A stretch of DNA of 64,000 nucleotides, from contig DNTB01000069.1 of assembly GCA_003499525.1 (NCBI GenBank), positions 1 through 64,000 of the forward strand, written 5' to 3'. Positions 7,769-14,767 of this stretch are shown piece after piece. Each line of letters begins with the position of its first letter. Positions within the stretch are counted from its first letter, which is position 1. The translations under genes and the position numbers were made by a program. The notes below the pieces were generated by a model, which was given only the letters and a program-made list of their open reading frames with translations, was not told where the DNA came from and made no database searches. Source of the stretch: Flavobacteriales bacterium. Lineage in GTDB: Bacteria > Bacteroidota > Bacteroidia > Flavobacteriales_G > Salibacteraceae.

Positions 7769-9118
7769 TTGAAAACTTTTCAGCTTACCAACAATCAGGA
7801 GAAAGCACTCTCGAAACTGGAGCAGTATCTTAAGGATATTGAGCCTAATGGTGTTTTTGTAATTAGGGGATATGCCGGAACCGGCAAAACAAGCATTATG
7901 TCCATAATTGCTGTTCAAAACCGCAAGAGGGCCATATTACTTGCGCCTACAGGTCGTGCTGCAAAGGTTTTCAAAGAAGCATCGGGAATACATGCGGCCA
8001 CTATTCATCACCACATTTATCGCTCTGTGATCTCGGGTGGAAAATTATCTTTCCGACTCAATAAAAACCCTCACGAAGGGGTCATTTACCTGGTTGATGA
8101 AGCATCATTAATACAGGGTGGGTATACCGGGAACAACTTGTTGAATGACCTCATCAAATACGTACATTCCAACCGAGGTAATAAACTTGTCCTTTGTGGT
8201 GATCCCGCTCAACTACCTCCCGTAGGAATGGATTTATCCCCTGCATTGGATGAGGAGTATCTGGAAGATTTTGCAGGTTTGATGACACAATCATCACTGA
8301 TTCAGGAGGTGATTCGCCAAAAACAGGACTCAGGAATACTTAAGATGGCCACTTCGTTGCGAAGCTCAACCCCTGACATGAATGGAAACTATCAAATTAA
8401 TTTGCGTGAGTTTCCAGATGTTCAGCGCGTGCAGAGAAATGATGTCATTGAGCTGATTGAAGATGAGTATGCTCAAAATGATGTGGAGAATGTTATGATC
8501 ATCACGCGCTCTAACAAAATGGCGATGCGTTACAATCAATATATCCGTCAGCGGATTATGTATCGTGAAGAGGAAATAGAACGTGATGACATTCTAATGG
8601 TGGTAAAAAACAACTACTACTGGCCAAAAGAGTCCGGAAGACATTCTTTTATTGCAAATGGTGAGATGATCAGGTTAATTCAACCTTTGCGTCACGAAAA
8701 GCTTTATGGTCAAAGCTATTTGGAAGCAGATGTGGAGAATTTAAGTGAAGGCAAAGAATTTACAGTGCAACTCTGGCTGAACACTTTGTATACCGATAAA
8801 CCGGCAATGGAATATGAGCAAGTAAAGAAAGTTGAAGAAGCAGTCAGGGAAGAAATGGAACAGCCCGTGACGAAAACAGAATTGAAAAAGGAGCTTTCAT
8901 CGAATGATTTTTATCAGGCCCTTCAGATAAAGTATGCCTATGCCATCACTTGCCACAAAGCTCAGGGTGGGCAGTGGCCTGTGGTTTTTGTAGATTATGA
9001 ATACCTCATGGATAAGACGGTTGATGAAGCTTTTATCAGATGGCTCTATACCGCAGTTACGCGTGCCACTCGAAAAGTATATCTTGTACAGTTTGATGAA
9101 AATTTTTTTTCTGAATGA
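7769..9118 (+). CDS. RecD-like SF1B ATP-dependent DNA helicase
   Basis: 449 aa AAA/helicase of the RecD2/Dda-like group (5'-3' SF1B), probably acting in DNA repair or recombination. Motif I GYAGTGKT is at 34-41, the DEAD-like VDEAS at 109-113, motif III CGDPAQLPPVG at 143-153, TCHKAQG near 395-401 and motif VI VTRAT near 430-434. The start must be a TTG at 7769: no ATG or GTG precedes motif I in frame. It is a stand-alone helicase without RecB or RecC partners in view. ATGA overlap with the next gene. Confidence 0.88.
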   Translation: MKTFQLTNNQEKALSKLEQYLKDIEPNGVFVIRGYAGTGKTSIMSIIAVQNRKRAILLAPTGRAAKVFKEASGIHAATIHHHIYRSVISGGKLSFRLNKNPHEGVIYLVDEASLIQGGYTGNNLLNDLIKYVHSNRGNKLVLCGDPAQLPPVGMDLSPALDEEYLEDFAGLMTQSSLIQEVIRQKQDSGILKMATSLRSSTPDMNGNYQINLREFPDVQRVQRNDVIELIEDEYAQNDVENVMIITRSNKMAMRYNQYIRQRIMYREEEIERDDILMVVKNNYYWPKESGRHSFIANGEMIRLIQPLRHEKLYGQSYLEADVENLSEGKEFTVQLWLNTLYTDKPAMEYEQVKKVEEAVREEMEQPVTKTELKKELSSNDFYQALQIKYAYAITCHKAQGGQWPVVFVDYEYLMDKTVDEAFIRWLYTAVTRATRKVYLVQFDENFFSE

Positions 9119-9681
9119 AAGCCCTGATAGGAAGGATAATATTCAAAGTTTTAGGTTGGAGCATTGATAGTCATGTTCCAAAAGATTTGAAAAAGTATGT
9201 ACTTATTGCTGTTCCACATACTTCCAATATGGATTTTTTTCTGTCATTACCGAGCATGTGGGTTGCTGGAATTAAAGGTAAATATTTGATCAAGAAGGAG
9301 GCCTTTAATACTCTTACAGGACCTATCCTTCGTGCCACCGGTGGAATTCCAGTAGATCGCTCTGTTAACAATACTGAGTTTGTTGAAAGTCTGAAAAAGA
9401 TGCTGGAGGAACGCGATGAGTTCACTGTCCTTTTCACTCCGGAAGGAACAAGAAGTGCAGTAAAAAAATGGAAAACCGGGTTTTATAGAATTGCTCTTGC
9501 CCTTGACCTGCCTATTGTTCTTGCCTATGCAGACTATGCGGACAAGAAAGTAACTGTTGGTGATGTTTTTAAACCTACAGGCGACATTGAAAAAGACTTT
9601 CTCTTTTTGGAAGAGTATTATAAAAGAGTCCGGCCGCGTTATCCCGAGAAATATAATACCCAAATATTTGAGCGCGATTAG
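9115..9681 (+). CDS. PlsC-type lysophospholipid acyltransferase
   Basis: 188 aa acyltransferase of the 1-acyl-glycerol-3-phosphate acyltransferase superfamily. The catalytic HX4D motif (HTSNMD) is at 35-40 and the substrate motif FTPEGTRS at 107-114; GGIPVDRS lies between them. It is short and has no strong membrane segment, similar to small Bacteroidetes relatives. The acyl acceptor is unknown. Overlaps the helicase stop by four bases and ends convergent to dnaX. Confidence 0.87.
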   Translation: MKALIGRIIFKVLGWSIDSHVPKDLKKYVLIAVPHTSNMDFFLSLPSMWVAGIKGKYLIKKEAFNTLTGPILRATGGIPVDRSVNNTEFVESLKKMLEERDEFTVLFTPEGTRSAVKKWKTGFYRIALALDLPIVLAYADYADKKVTVGDVFKPTGDIEKDFLFLEEYYKRVRPRYPEKYNTQIFERD

Positions 9682-10316
9682 ATATCGATTTCCAAATCAA
9701 ATTTTTTAACCCACTCAGCCAGTTCGGGATTCTTCTTCATTAAATGCTGAAACTTCTCCTTGTTTGTATAGAGCTTTTTGACCACTTTCTTCTCGCTAAT
9801 TTCTGTTGAGATTTCTATGAGGTCATTCCTTAAAGCATTTCTAAGAAACAGCAACAGATCTTGTTTGACTTTGTCGAATTCTAACTGAGTAGTTGGATTG
9901 TCCAAAACCAGCAAAATGCGGTTTCCGTCCTGTACTTCGGGTTGATACTTCGTAAGAATACTAAAGGTAAATCCACCGTATTGCCGGGCAGTTTTTTTGG
10001 CAAACTCTTTCCAAAGTTTAATCAACTCTTTTTCGGTAAAAGGGTTATCTCGTTGGAGGGTATTTTCCTCAGTAACTTTTTCTTTTGAATCTCTGGAGCT
10101 CTTTTTAATTCGAAGAGTACTACCCACCGACCGTGGTTTATATGACATTGGCTTTTCCGCAACTAATGGCTTGACCTTTGGGGTCAAATCGGGTTGAGGG
10201 CTCTTTTTGGTCGAACCATCCGTGGAAGATGACTTTTTTTCTAAGTTCTTGACTTCAGGGATAACCTCTTCAGGATTTACTGCAACTAGGTCAAAATCTT
10301 CAAGCTGCCTTAGCTT
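9678..10316 (-). CDS. dnaX: DnaX tau-specific C-terminal extension (reached by -1 frameshift)
   Basis: This frame is open from inside the A10 run at 10315-10324 down to 9678, giving 212 residues that would continue the 355-residue ATPase part into a tau subunit of 567 aa. The first 90 or so residues are a low-complexity, Lys/Ser/Pro-rich linker; the rest is a compact domain ending in FDLEIDI, typical of Bacteroidetes DnaX tails that should contact the polymerase. The only good internal start is a TTG at 10187, and no promoter is seen, so expression by frameshift or transcript slippage from the upstream ORF is the simpler reading. See the finding on 10300-10330. Confidence 0.8.
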   Translation of the reverse strand, partial: KLRQLEDFDLVAVNPEEVIPEVKNLEKKSSSTDGSTKKSPQPDLTPKVKPLVAEKPMSYKPRSVGSTLRIKKSSRDSKEKVTEENTLQRDNPFTEKELIKLWKEFAKKTARQYGGFTFSILTKYQPEVQDGNRILLVLDNPTTQLEFDKVKQDLLLFLRNALRNDLIEISTEISEKKVVKKLYTNKEKFQHLMKKNPELAEWVKKFDLEIDI

Positions 10317-11380
10317 TTTTTTTTACCCCCTGACCAAATATTGGCCAGTTGGATGAGGCATATCTCGAGCAAAAGCCGCTGATTCTTGGCAGTTGGATAT
10401 CGATAGTCACAATCAGAGATCAATTCCAGGCTGTCTACAAGTACATCATTTGTGTATTTATTTGATTGACCCTCGTAGCGGCTTTTTTGATTGTCACTTA
10501 CTTCTAACAACTCAAGAGTTTGAGGGTCTCGTGCTACCATTATATTCCGAAAATGACTTGCTAGACCGTTAATAAATAGGTGTCCGTCAAAACCATTTTC
10601 CAGTACCTGATGAAGTAATAATAAGAGTCCGGGGATATCTCGATTTACAATCAGCTCTGCTGCTTCGAAGTAATATTCGTAGTCCAGAATATTGAGCTGT
10701 GAGATAACTGCTTCATAAGAAACATTGTTTCCTGAAAAGCTGGCAATTTGGTCAAACATCGATAGTGCATCTCTCATTCCACCTTCTGCCTTTTGGGCGA
10801 TAATGTGTAATGCAGTTTCGTCCGCTTGAATGCTCTCTTCTTTAGCAACAAACTTGAGTCTGTCCACCATGTCCCGGATACTAATCCTTTGAAAATCAAA
10901 TACCTGACATCTTGATAAAACAGTTGGAATAACCTTGTGTTTTTCAGTAGTTGCCAGTATGAAAATAGCATGAGGTGGAGGCTCCTCAAGCGTTTTTAAA
11001 AACGCATTGAACGCTGATTTGGACAACATGTGTACCTCATCGATAATGTAAACCTTATACTTGCCCACCTGAGGAGGTACCCGAACCTGATCAATCAGTT
11101 GACGGATGTCATCCACGCCATTGTTTGATGCCGCGTCCAGCTCGAAAATATTAAAAGCAAAGTCATGGTCAAGATCGCCATCGGCTTCATTAATTTTTTT
11201 TGCAAGTATCCGGGCGGTGGTTGTTTTTCCGACTCCCCTTGGACCGGTAAATAAAAATGCCTGTGCCAGGTGATTATTACTAATAGCATTCTGAAGCGTA
11301 GCGGTAATGGCTTTTTGGCCGATTACATCACCCCATTCTGTGGGCCTATACTTTCGAGCGGAAACGATATAATTTTCCAT
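10310..11380 (-). CDS. dnaX: DNA polymerase III gamma subunit (N-terminal part of DnaX)
   Basis: Clamp-loader ATPase of the replicative polymerase. Walker A GPRGVGKTT is at 46-54, Walker B DEVHML follows ELDAASNNGVDDIR, and the SRC sensor motif (LSRCQ) is present. The four zinc-binding cysteines of the E. coli type between Walker A and ELDAASN are absent, which I recall as usual for flavobacterial DnaX. The frame stops two codons after an A10 run, giving 356 aa, the length expected for gamma. A -1 shift on the run joins it to the C-terminal extension. Divergent from rpsF. Confidence 0.94.
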   Translation of the reverse strand: MENYIVSARKYRPTEWGDVIGQKAITATLQNAISNNHLAQAFLFTGPRGVGKTTTARILAKKINEADGDLDHDFAFNIFELDAASNNGVDDIRQLIDQVRVPPQVGKYKVYIIDEVHMLSKSAFNAFLKTLEEPPPHAIFILATTEKHKVIPTVLSRCQVFDFQRISIRDMVDRLKFVAKEESIQADETALHIIAQKAEGGMRDALSMFDQIASFSGNNVSYEAVISQLNILDYEYYFEAAELIVNRDIPGLLLLLHQVLENGFDGHLFINGLASHFRNIMVARDPQTLELLEVSDNQKSRYEGQSNKYTNDVLVDSLELISDCDYRYPTAKNQRLLLEICLIQLANIWSGGKKKS

Positions 11381-11484
11381 AAGGCGAAATCGAAAGTAAG
11401 AAAGTTAACAAACGTTTCATGAGTTGCAAGGAGCTATGTTGATAAGTCGATTTTCTGTTAATTCATTATTCTTCTGTAAACGTC

Positions 11485-11512
11485 TTGACTTCTAATAATT
11501 TGTTTATTTTTG
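11485..11512 (+). promoter_or_regulatory. Promoter of the rpsF-rpsR-rplI operon
   Basis: TTG at 11485-11487, a 17-base spacer, then TATTTTTG at 11505-11512: both elements of the Bacteroidetes promoter are present. The leader before the rpsF ATG is about 28 bases and holds a small hairpin, ACCC at 11516-11519 with GGGT at 11528-11531, preceded by CCG. That may relate to S6:S18 autoregulation, but this part is only a guess. Confidence 0.7.
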
Positions 11513-11545
11513 CCGACCCATTTTTCAGGGTTAAAATCATTATTT

Positions 11546-11911
11546 ATGTCAAACCGATACGAAACTGTTTTCATTTTAACTCCCGTTTTATCTGATGATC
11601 AGGTAAAGGAAGCAGTAAAGAAGTTTGAGAAGTTTCTCAAAGACAACGGTGCCAAAATCATCCACCAGGAGAACTGGGGGTTGAGAAAACTGGCCTATCC
11701 CATTCAAAAAAAGTCTACCGGATTTTATCATTTATTTGAGTATGCGGCTCCGGGTGAACTGATAGCGAAGCTGGAAATCCAGTTCAAAAGGGATGAGCGT
11801 ATTATTCGCTTTCTTTCTGTTAAAATGGATAAGCATCATGTTGCATTTGCTGAAAAACAGCGCAACAAGAAGAAAGAGAAAAAACAAGAAGAAACTACTC
11901 AAGAAAATTAG
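11546..11911 (+). CDS. rpsF: 30S ribosomal protein S6
   Basis: 121 aa. The core from SNRYETVFILTP through NWGLRKLAYPIQKKSTGFYH and the basic C-terminal tail are typical of S6, which pairs with S18 on the 30S platform. A longer frame starts at 11510, but that start overlaps the -7 box and adds residues not found in S6, so the ATG at 11546 is chosen. First gene of rpsF-rpsR-rplI. Confidence 0.97.
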   Translation: MSNRYETVFILTPVLSDDQVKEAVKKFEKFLKDNGAKIIHQENWGLRKLAYPIQKKSTGFYHLFEYAAPGELIAKLEIQFKRDERIIRFLSVKMDKHHVAFAEKQRNKKKEKKQEETTQEN

Positions 11912-11913
11912 AC

Positions 11914-12180
11914 ATGGCAAGCAATTCAGACGTAAGATATCTAACCCCGATTACCATAGAGGTAAAGAAGGAAAAGTACTGCCGATTCCGAAAAATGGGC
12001 ATTACTTACATTGATTATAAAGACCCAAAGTTTCTCCTGCGTTTTGTGAACGAACAGGGCAAAATTCTTCCCAGAAGAGTGACTGGAACTTCAGTTAAAT
12101 ACCAGAGAAAATTATCGACAGCCGTTAAGCGTGCACGTCATCTCGCTTTAATGCCATATGTGGCAGATATGCTTAAATAA
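11914..12180 (+). CDS. rpsR: 30S ribosomal protein S18
   Basis: 88 aa. Contains the S18 core YCRFRKMGITYIDYKDP, LPRRVTGTSVKYQRKL and the C-terminal KRARHLALMPYV. It binds S6 on the 30S subunit. Two bases after rpsF and five before rplI. The cysteine in YCRF is single, so no zinc-binding set is apparent. Confidence 0.98.
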   Translation: MASNSDVRYLTPITIEVKKEKYCRFRKMGITYIDYKDPKFLLRFVNEQGKILPRRVTGTSVKYQRKLSTAVKRARHLALMPYVADMLK

Positions 12181-12185
12181 GGGAA

Positions 12186-12632
12186 ATGGAAGTTATACTC
12201 AAGAAGGACATTGAAGGGTTGGGCGAGAAAAATGAACTCGTCGTTGTGAAAGATGGATATGGAAGAAATTACCTGATTCCTCAAGGTTTTGCTATCATGG
12301 CAACCCCTTCAATGAAGAAGATGTATGCTGAAAATCAGCGGCAAAGAGCACATAAAGAAGCTCAGATATTAGAGGAAGCGAGAAGCCTTGCTACCAAATT
12401 AACTGAAATGGCGATTAAAATTGGCGCAAAAGTTGGTGAGGGCGGAAAAATTTTCGGCTCGGTAAACACCATTCAACTTGCCGAGGCCATTTCAGCCTTA
12501 GGAGTAGAGGTAGATCGGAAGGATATCAAAATCAAAGAAGAGCCCATTCGTTCTGTGGGTAAATATGAAGCTGAGGTAAAGTTTCATAAAGAAGTGGTCG
12601 AGACCATTCAGTTTGAAGTGGTTGGAGAGTAA
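12186..12632 (+). CDS. rplI: 50S ribosomal protein L9
   Basis: 148 aa, the standard length. The N-terminal domain has VILKKDIEGLG and VKDGYGRNYLIPQGFA, then comes the long linker helix rich in Glu, Ala and Lys, and a C-terminal domain with GKIFGSVN. Last gene of the ribosomal operon. About 100 bases separate it from the OmpH-like gene. Confidence 0.98.
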   Translation: MEVILKKDIEGLGEKNELVVVKDGYGRNYLIPQGFAIMATPSMKKMYAENQRQRAHKEAQILEEARSLATKLTEMAIKIGAKVGEGGKIFGSVNTIQLAEAISALGVEVDRKDIKIKEEPIRSVGKYEAEVKFHKEVVETIQFEVVGE

Positions 12633-12735
12633 TTTTACTTCCTCTAGCATTCCATTTTCTAACACTTCGAAAGAAGCTGAAGGAAGACCCCGTGATGCTG
12701 GAAGTTTTCGTTTTAATTTGCTCAAAATTTATCGA

Positions 12736-13353
12736 ATGAGATACCTTGTTTTACTCATAGGTGCTTTTATATTAGCATCATGCAATGAACCGGAAAACCA
12801 AACAACTTCAGCACAATCAGAAGCCAATAAACCTGAAATAAATGAAGTCGAAAGAGCAAGCCTTCCTGTTGTTGCTGTCTTGAACTCTGACTCCGTGATG
12901 GAGAATTACAAACTGGCAGTGAAGTTCAGAGATAAGTTGAATACCGAAAGAATCAGGTACGATAATATTCTTCGCAATAAGCAGGAAAAGTTGCTTGCTG
13001 ATGCCGACCAACTTCAGAAAGATGCACCGACTCTTTCTCAATTCGAAGGTCAGGTACGTCAAAGAAAACTTTTAGAAGAAGAACAAAAGCTTCAAATGCT
13101 GCAGGAGCAATATGCCGGACAGCTGATGGACATGGAATCTTCCTACACCAAGCAACTCAACGAAAAGGTAAGTGGCTTTCTTAAGGAATATTGTTCCGAC
13201 AAATCATATGACATGGTTATCAGTGATGGAGAAATGGGCTTATTGCGCTGGTACCGGGACGAACTTGATATTACCCGTGAGGTGGTCGATGAGTTGAATC
13301 TTAGATACGACCAGGAACAGAATAAACCCGAGGAAACCAATGCTGGAAGCTGA
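12736..13353 (+). CDS. OmpH/Skp-like lipoprotein
   Basis: 205 aa. A lipoprotein signal peptide ends in the lipobox LASC (Cys at about residue 15). After an acidic linker come VVAVLNSDSVMENYKLAVKF, the typical start of the OmpH/Skp family, and a long coiled coil rich in Gln and Glu. Skp-type proteins are periplasmic chaperones for outer-membrane proteins; a lipid-anchored form would sit at the membrane. A longer frame from 12613 overlaps rplI and hides the signal peptide, so the ATG at 12736 is chosen. Its end overlaps the next gene by 14 bases. Confidence 0.83.
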   Translation: MRYLVLLIGAFILASCNEPENQTTSAQSEANKPEINEVERASLPVVAVLNSDSVMENYKLAVKFRDKLNTERIRYDNILRNKQEKLLADADQLQKDAPTLSQFEGQVRQRKLLEEEQKLQMLQEQYAGQLMDMESSYTKQLNEKVSGFLKEYCSDKSYDMVISDGEMGLLRWYRDELDITREVVDELNLRYDQEQNKPEETNAGS

Positions 13354-13900
13354 GGTTAAGAAAAGCCGAAACATCGTGGAATATGTCCTCTACATGTTTC
13401 ATACAGAGGATGTTATTCGTTCATGTCAGTTGAATTTAGACCTGATAAAGGATTCTATCATAGAGCCAAGCGGCCTGGATGAAGCAGAGAAATCTGAGCT
13501 CCTTCAATGGTATACATTGCTGGCTAATCAAATGGAACAAGAAAACATTGAGCAGCGCGGTCACTTATCCGATGTTATTGAAGTTTTAGGGGAGCTTTCC
13601 TATCTGCATAAGCAGCTGATGCATGTCTATCAGGATGAAGAATACCAGAATCTGTACCGCATAGCTCACGTGCATATTGTCGAATTGAGCAAGAAAGCGG
13701 CCAGGGCATCTGAGAACCCTATTGAATTAGCTTTCACCGGAATCTACGGAGTAATGACACTCAAGTTGAAGAAGGAAGAAGTCTTTCCTGAAACCCTAGA
13801 AGCTGTTCAAACATTCAGAAATATGCTGGTACATCTTGGTAAAAAATACCATGCATTAAAAGAAGGACGTCTCCGTTTTACTCGTGCAAGTCAAAATTGA
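13340..13900 (+). CDS. DUF4924-like family protein
   Basis: 186 aa, all-helical, cytoplasmic, no signal peptide. The N-terminus with NIVEYVLYMFHTEDVIRS matches what I recall of the Bacteroidetes family DUF4924. No catalytic motif is visible. It overlaps the OmpH-like gene by 14 bases and precedes the metallo-hydrolase by three, so these three form an operon. Function unknown. Confidence 0.68.
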   Translation: MLEAEVKKSRNIVEYVLYMFHTEDVIRSCQLNLDLIKDSIIEPSGLDEAEKSELLQWYTLLANQMEQENIEQRGHLSDVIEVLGELSYLHKQLMHVYQDEEYQNLYRIAHVHIVELSKKAARASENPIELAFTGIYGVMTLKLKKEEVFPETLEAVQTFRNMLVHLGKKYHALKEGRLRFTRASQN

Positions 13901-13903
13901 TAT

Positions 13904-14767
13904 ATGAAGATATACCCAGTAAACACGGGGCACTTCAAACTCGATGGAGGTGCAATGTATGGAGTCGTTCCACAAAGTTTATGGAAAAGGTTAAACCCAC
14001 CGGACGAGAATAACATGTGCTCCTGGGCGCTAAGGTCCATGCTCATAGAGGATGGAGATAAGTTAATATTGGTCGATACCGGTCTTGGAAATAAACAAAG
14101 TGATAAGTTTTTCGGATTCTACTATCTGCACGGCAATGATTCTTTAGACGGCAATCTTAAGAAGTTGGGTTTTTCACGAGATGATATTACTGATGTTTTT
14201 CTGACGCATCTTCATTTTGATCATTGCGGTGGAGCCATTCAGCACAACAAGGATAGAACCGGGTATGAGCCTGCGTTTGCAAATGCGCATTTCTGGAGTA
14301 ATAGGGAACATTGGAAATGGGCAACCGATCCTAACCCTAGAGAGAAAGCATCTTTCTTAAAAGAAAATATTAATCCAATAGAAGAAAGTGGCCAGCTCAA
14401 GTTGTTAACTAAAGGTGTTGATGGAAGAACGGGTGCTCCGGAACTTGGATTTGACGTTATCATCGTTGATGGACATACGGAAGCACAAATGCTGCCTGTC
14501 ATTAAGTATCAGGGTAAAACCATTGTATTCATGGCTGATCTGCTGCCATCTGCAGGACACATTCCTCTTCCGTATGTAATGGCCTACGATATTCGACCGC
14601 TGATTACCATGAAAGAGAAAAGCGCTTTTTTGCAGGAAGCTGCAGACAACAACTACTACCTCTTTTTTGAACACGATCCTATTTCTGAACTCGGTACCGT
14701 TACACACACCGAAAAAGGAGTGCGCCTGGATCAGACTTTCCGTTTTTCCGAAGTTTTTGGTCAGTAA
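13904..14767 (+). CDS. Metallo-beta-lactamase-fold hydrolase
   Basis: 287 aa enzyme of the MBL superfamily, probably with two zinc ions. The motif HLHFDH is at 102-107, a further conserved His lies near the VDGHTEAQ segment in the second half, and an Asp in the MADLLPS segment. The architecture, with VDTGLGNK before the metal motif, is like quorum-quenching lactonases and related hydrolases. The substrate is not clear. No signal peptide. Its end overlaps the convergent comEC by seven bases. Confidence 0.86.
   Translation: MKIYPVNTGHFKLDGGAMYGVVPQSLWKRLNPPDENNMCSWALRSMLIEDGDKLILVDTGLGNKQSDKFFGFYYLHGNDSLDGNLKKLGFSRDDITDVFLTHLHFDHCGGAIQHNKDRTGYEPAFANAHFWSNREHWKWATDPNPREKASFLKENINPIEESGQLKLLTKGVDGRTGAPELGFDVIIVDGHTEAQMLPVIKYQGKTIVFMADLLPSAGHIPLPYVMAYDIRPLITMKEKSAFLQEAADNNYYLFFEHDPISELGTVTHTEKGVRLDQTFRFSEVFGQ

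Noticed and set aside
9678..10187. Separate gene of 169 aa starting at the TTG at 10187
   Set aside because: The same frame is open without a stop up to the A10 run at the end of the dnaX ATPase part, there is no promoter, and the domain is a DnaX tail; a frameshift product explains it better.
12613..12735. Upstream extension of the OmpH-like lipoprotein
   Set aside because: It overlaps rplI, and a start there would bury the lipoprotein signal that begins at the ATG at 12736.
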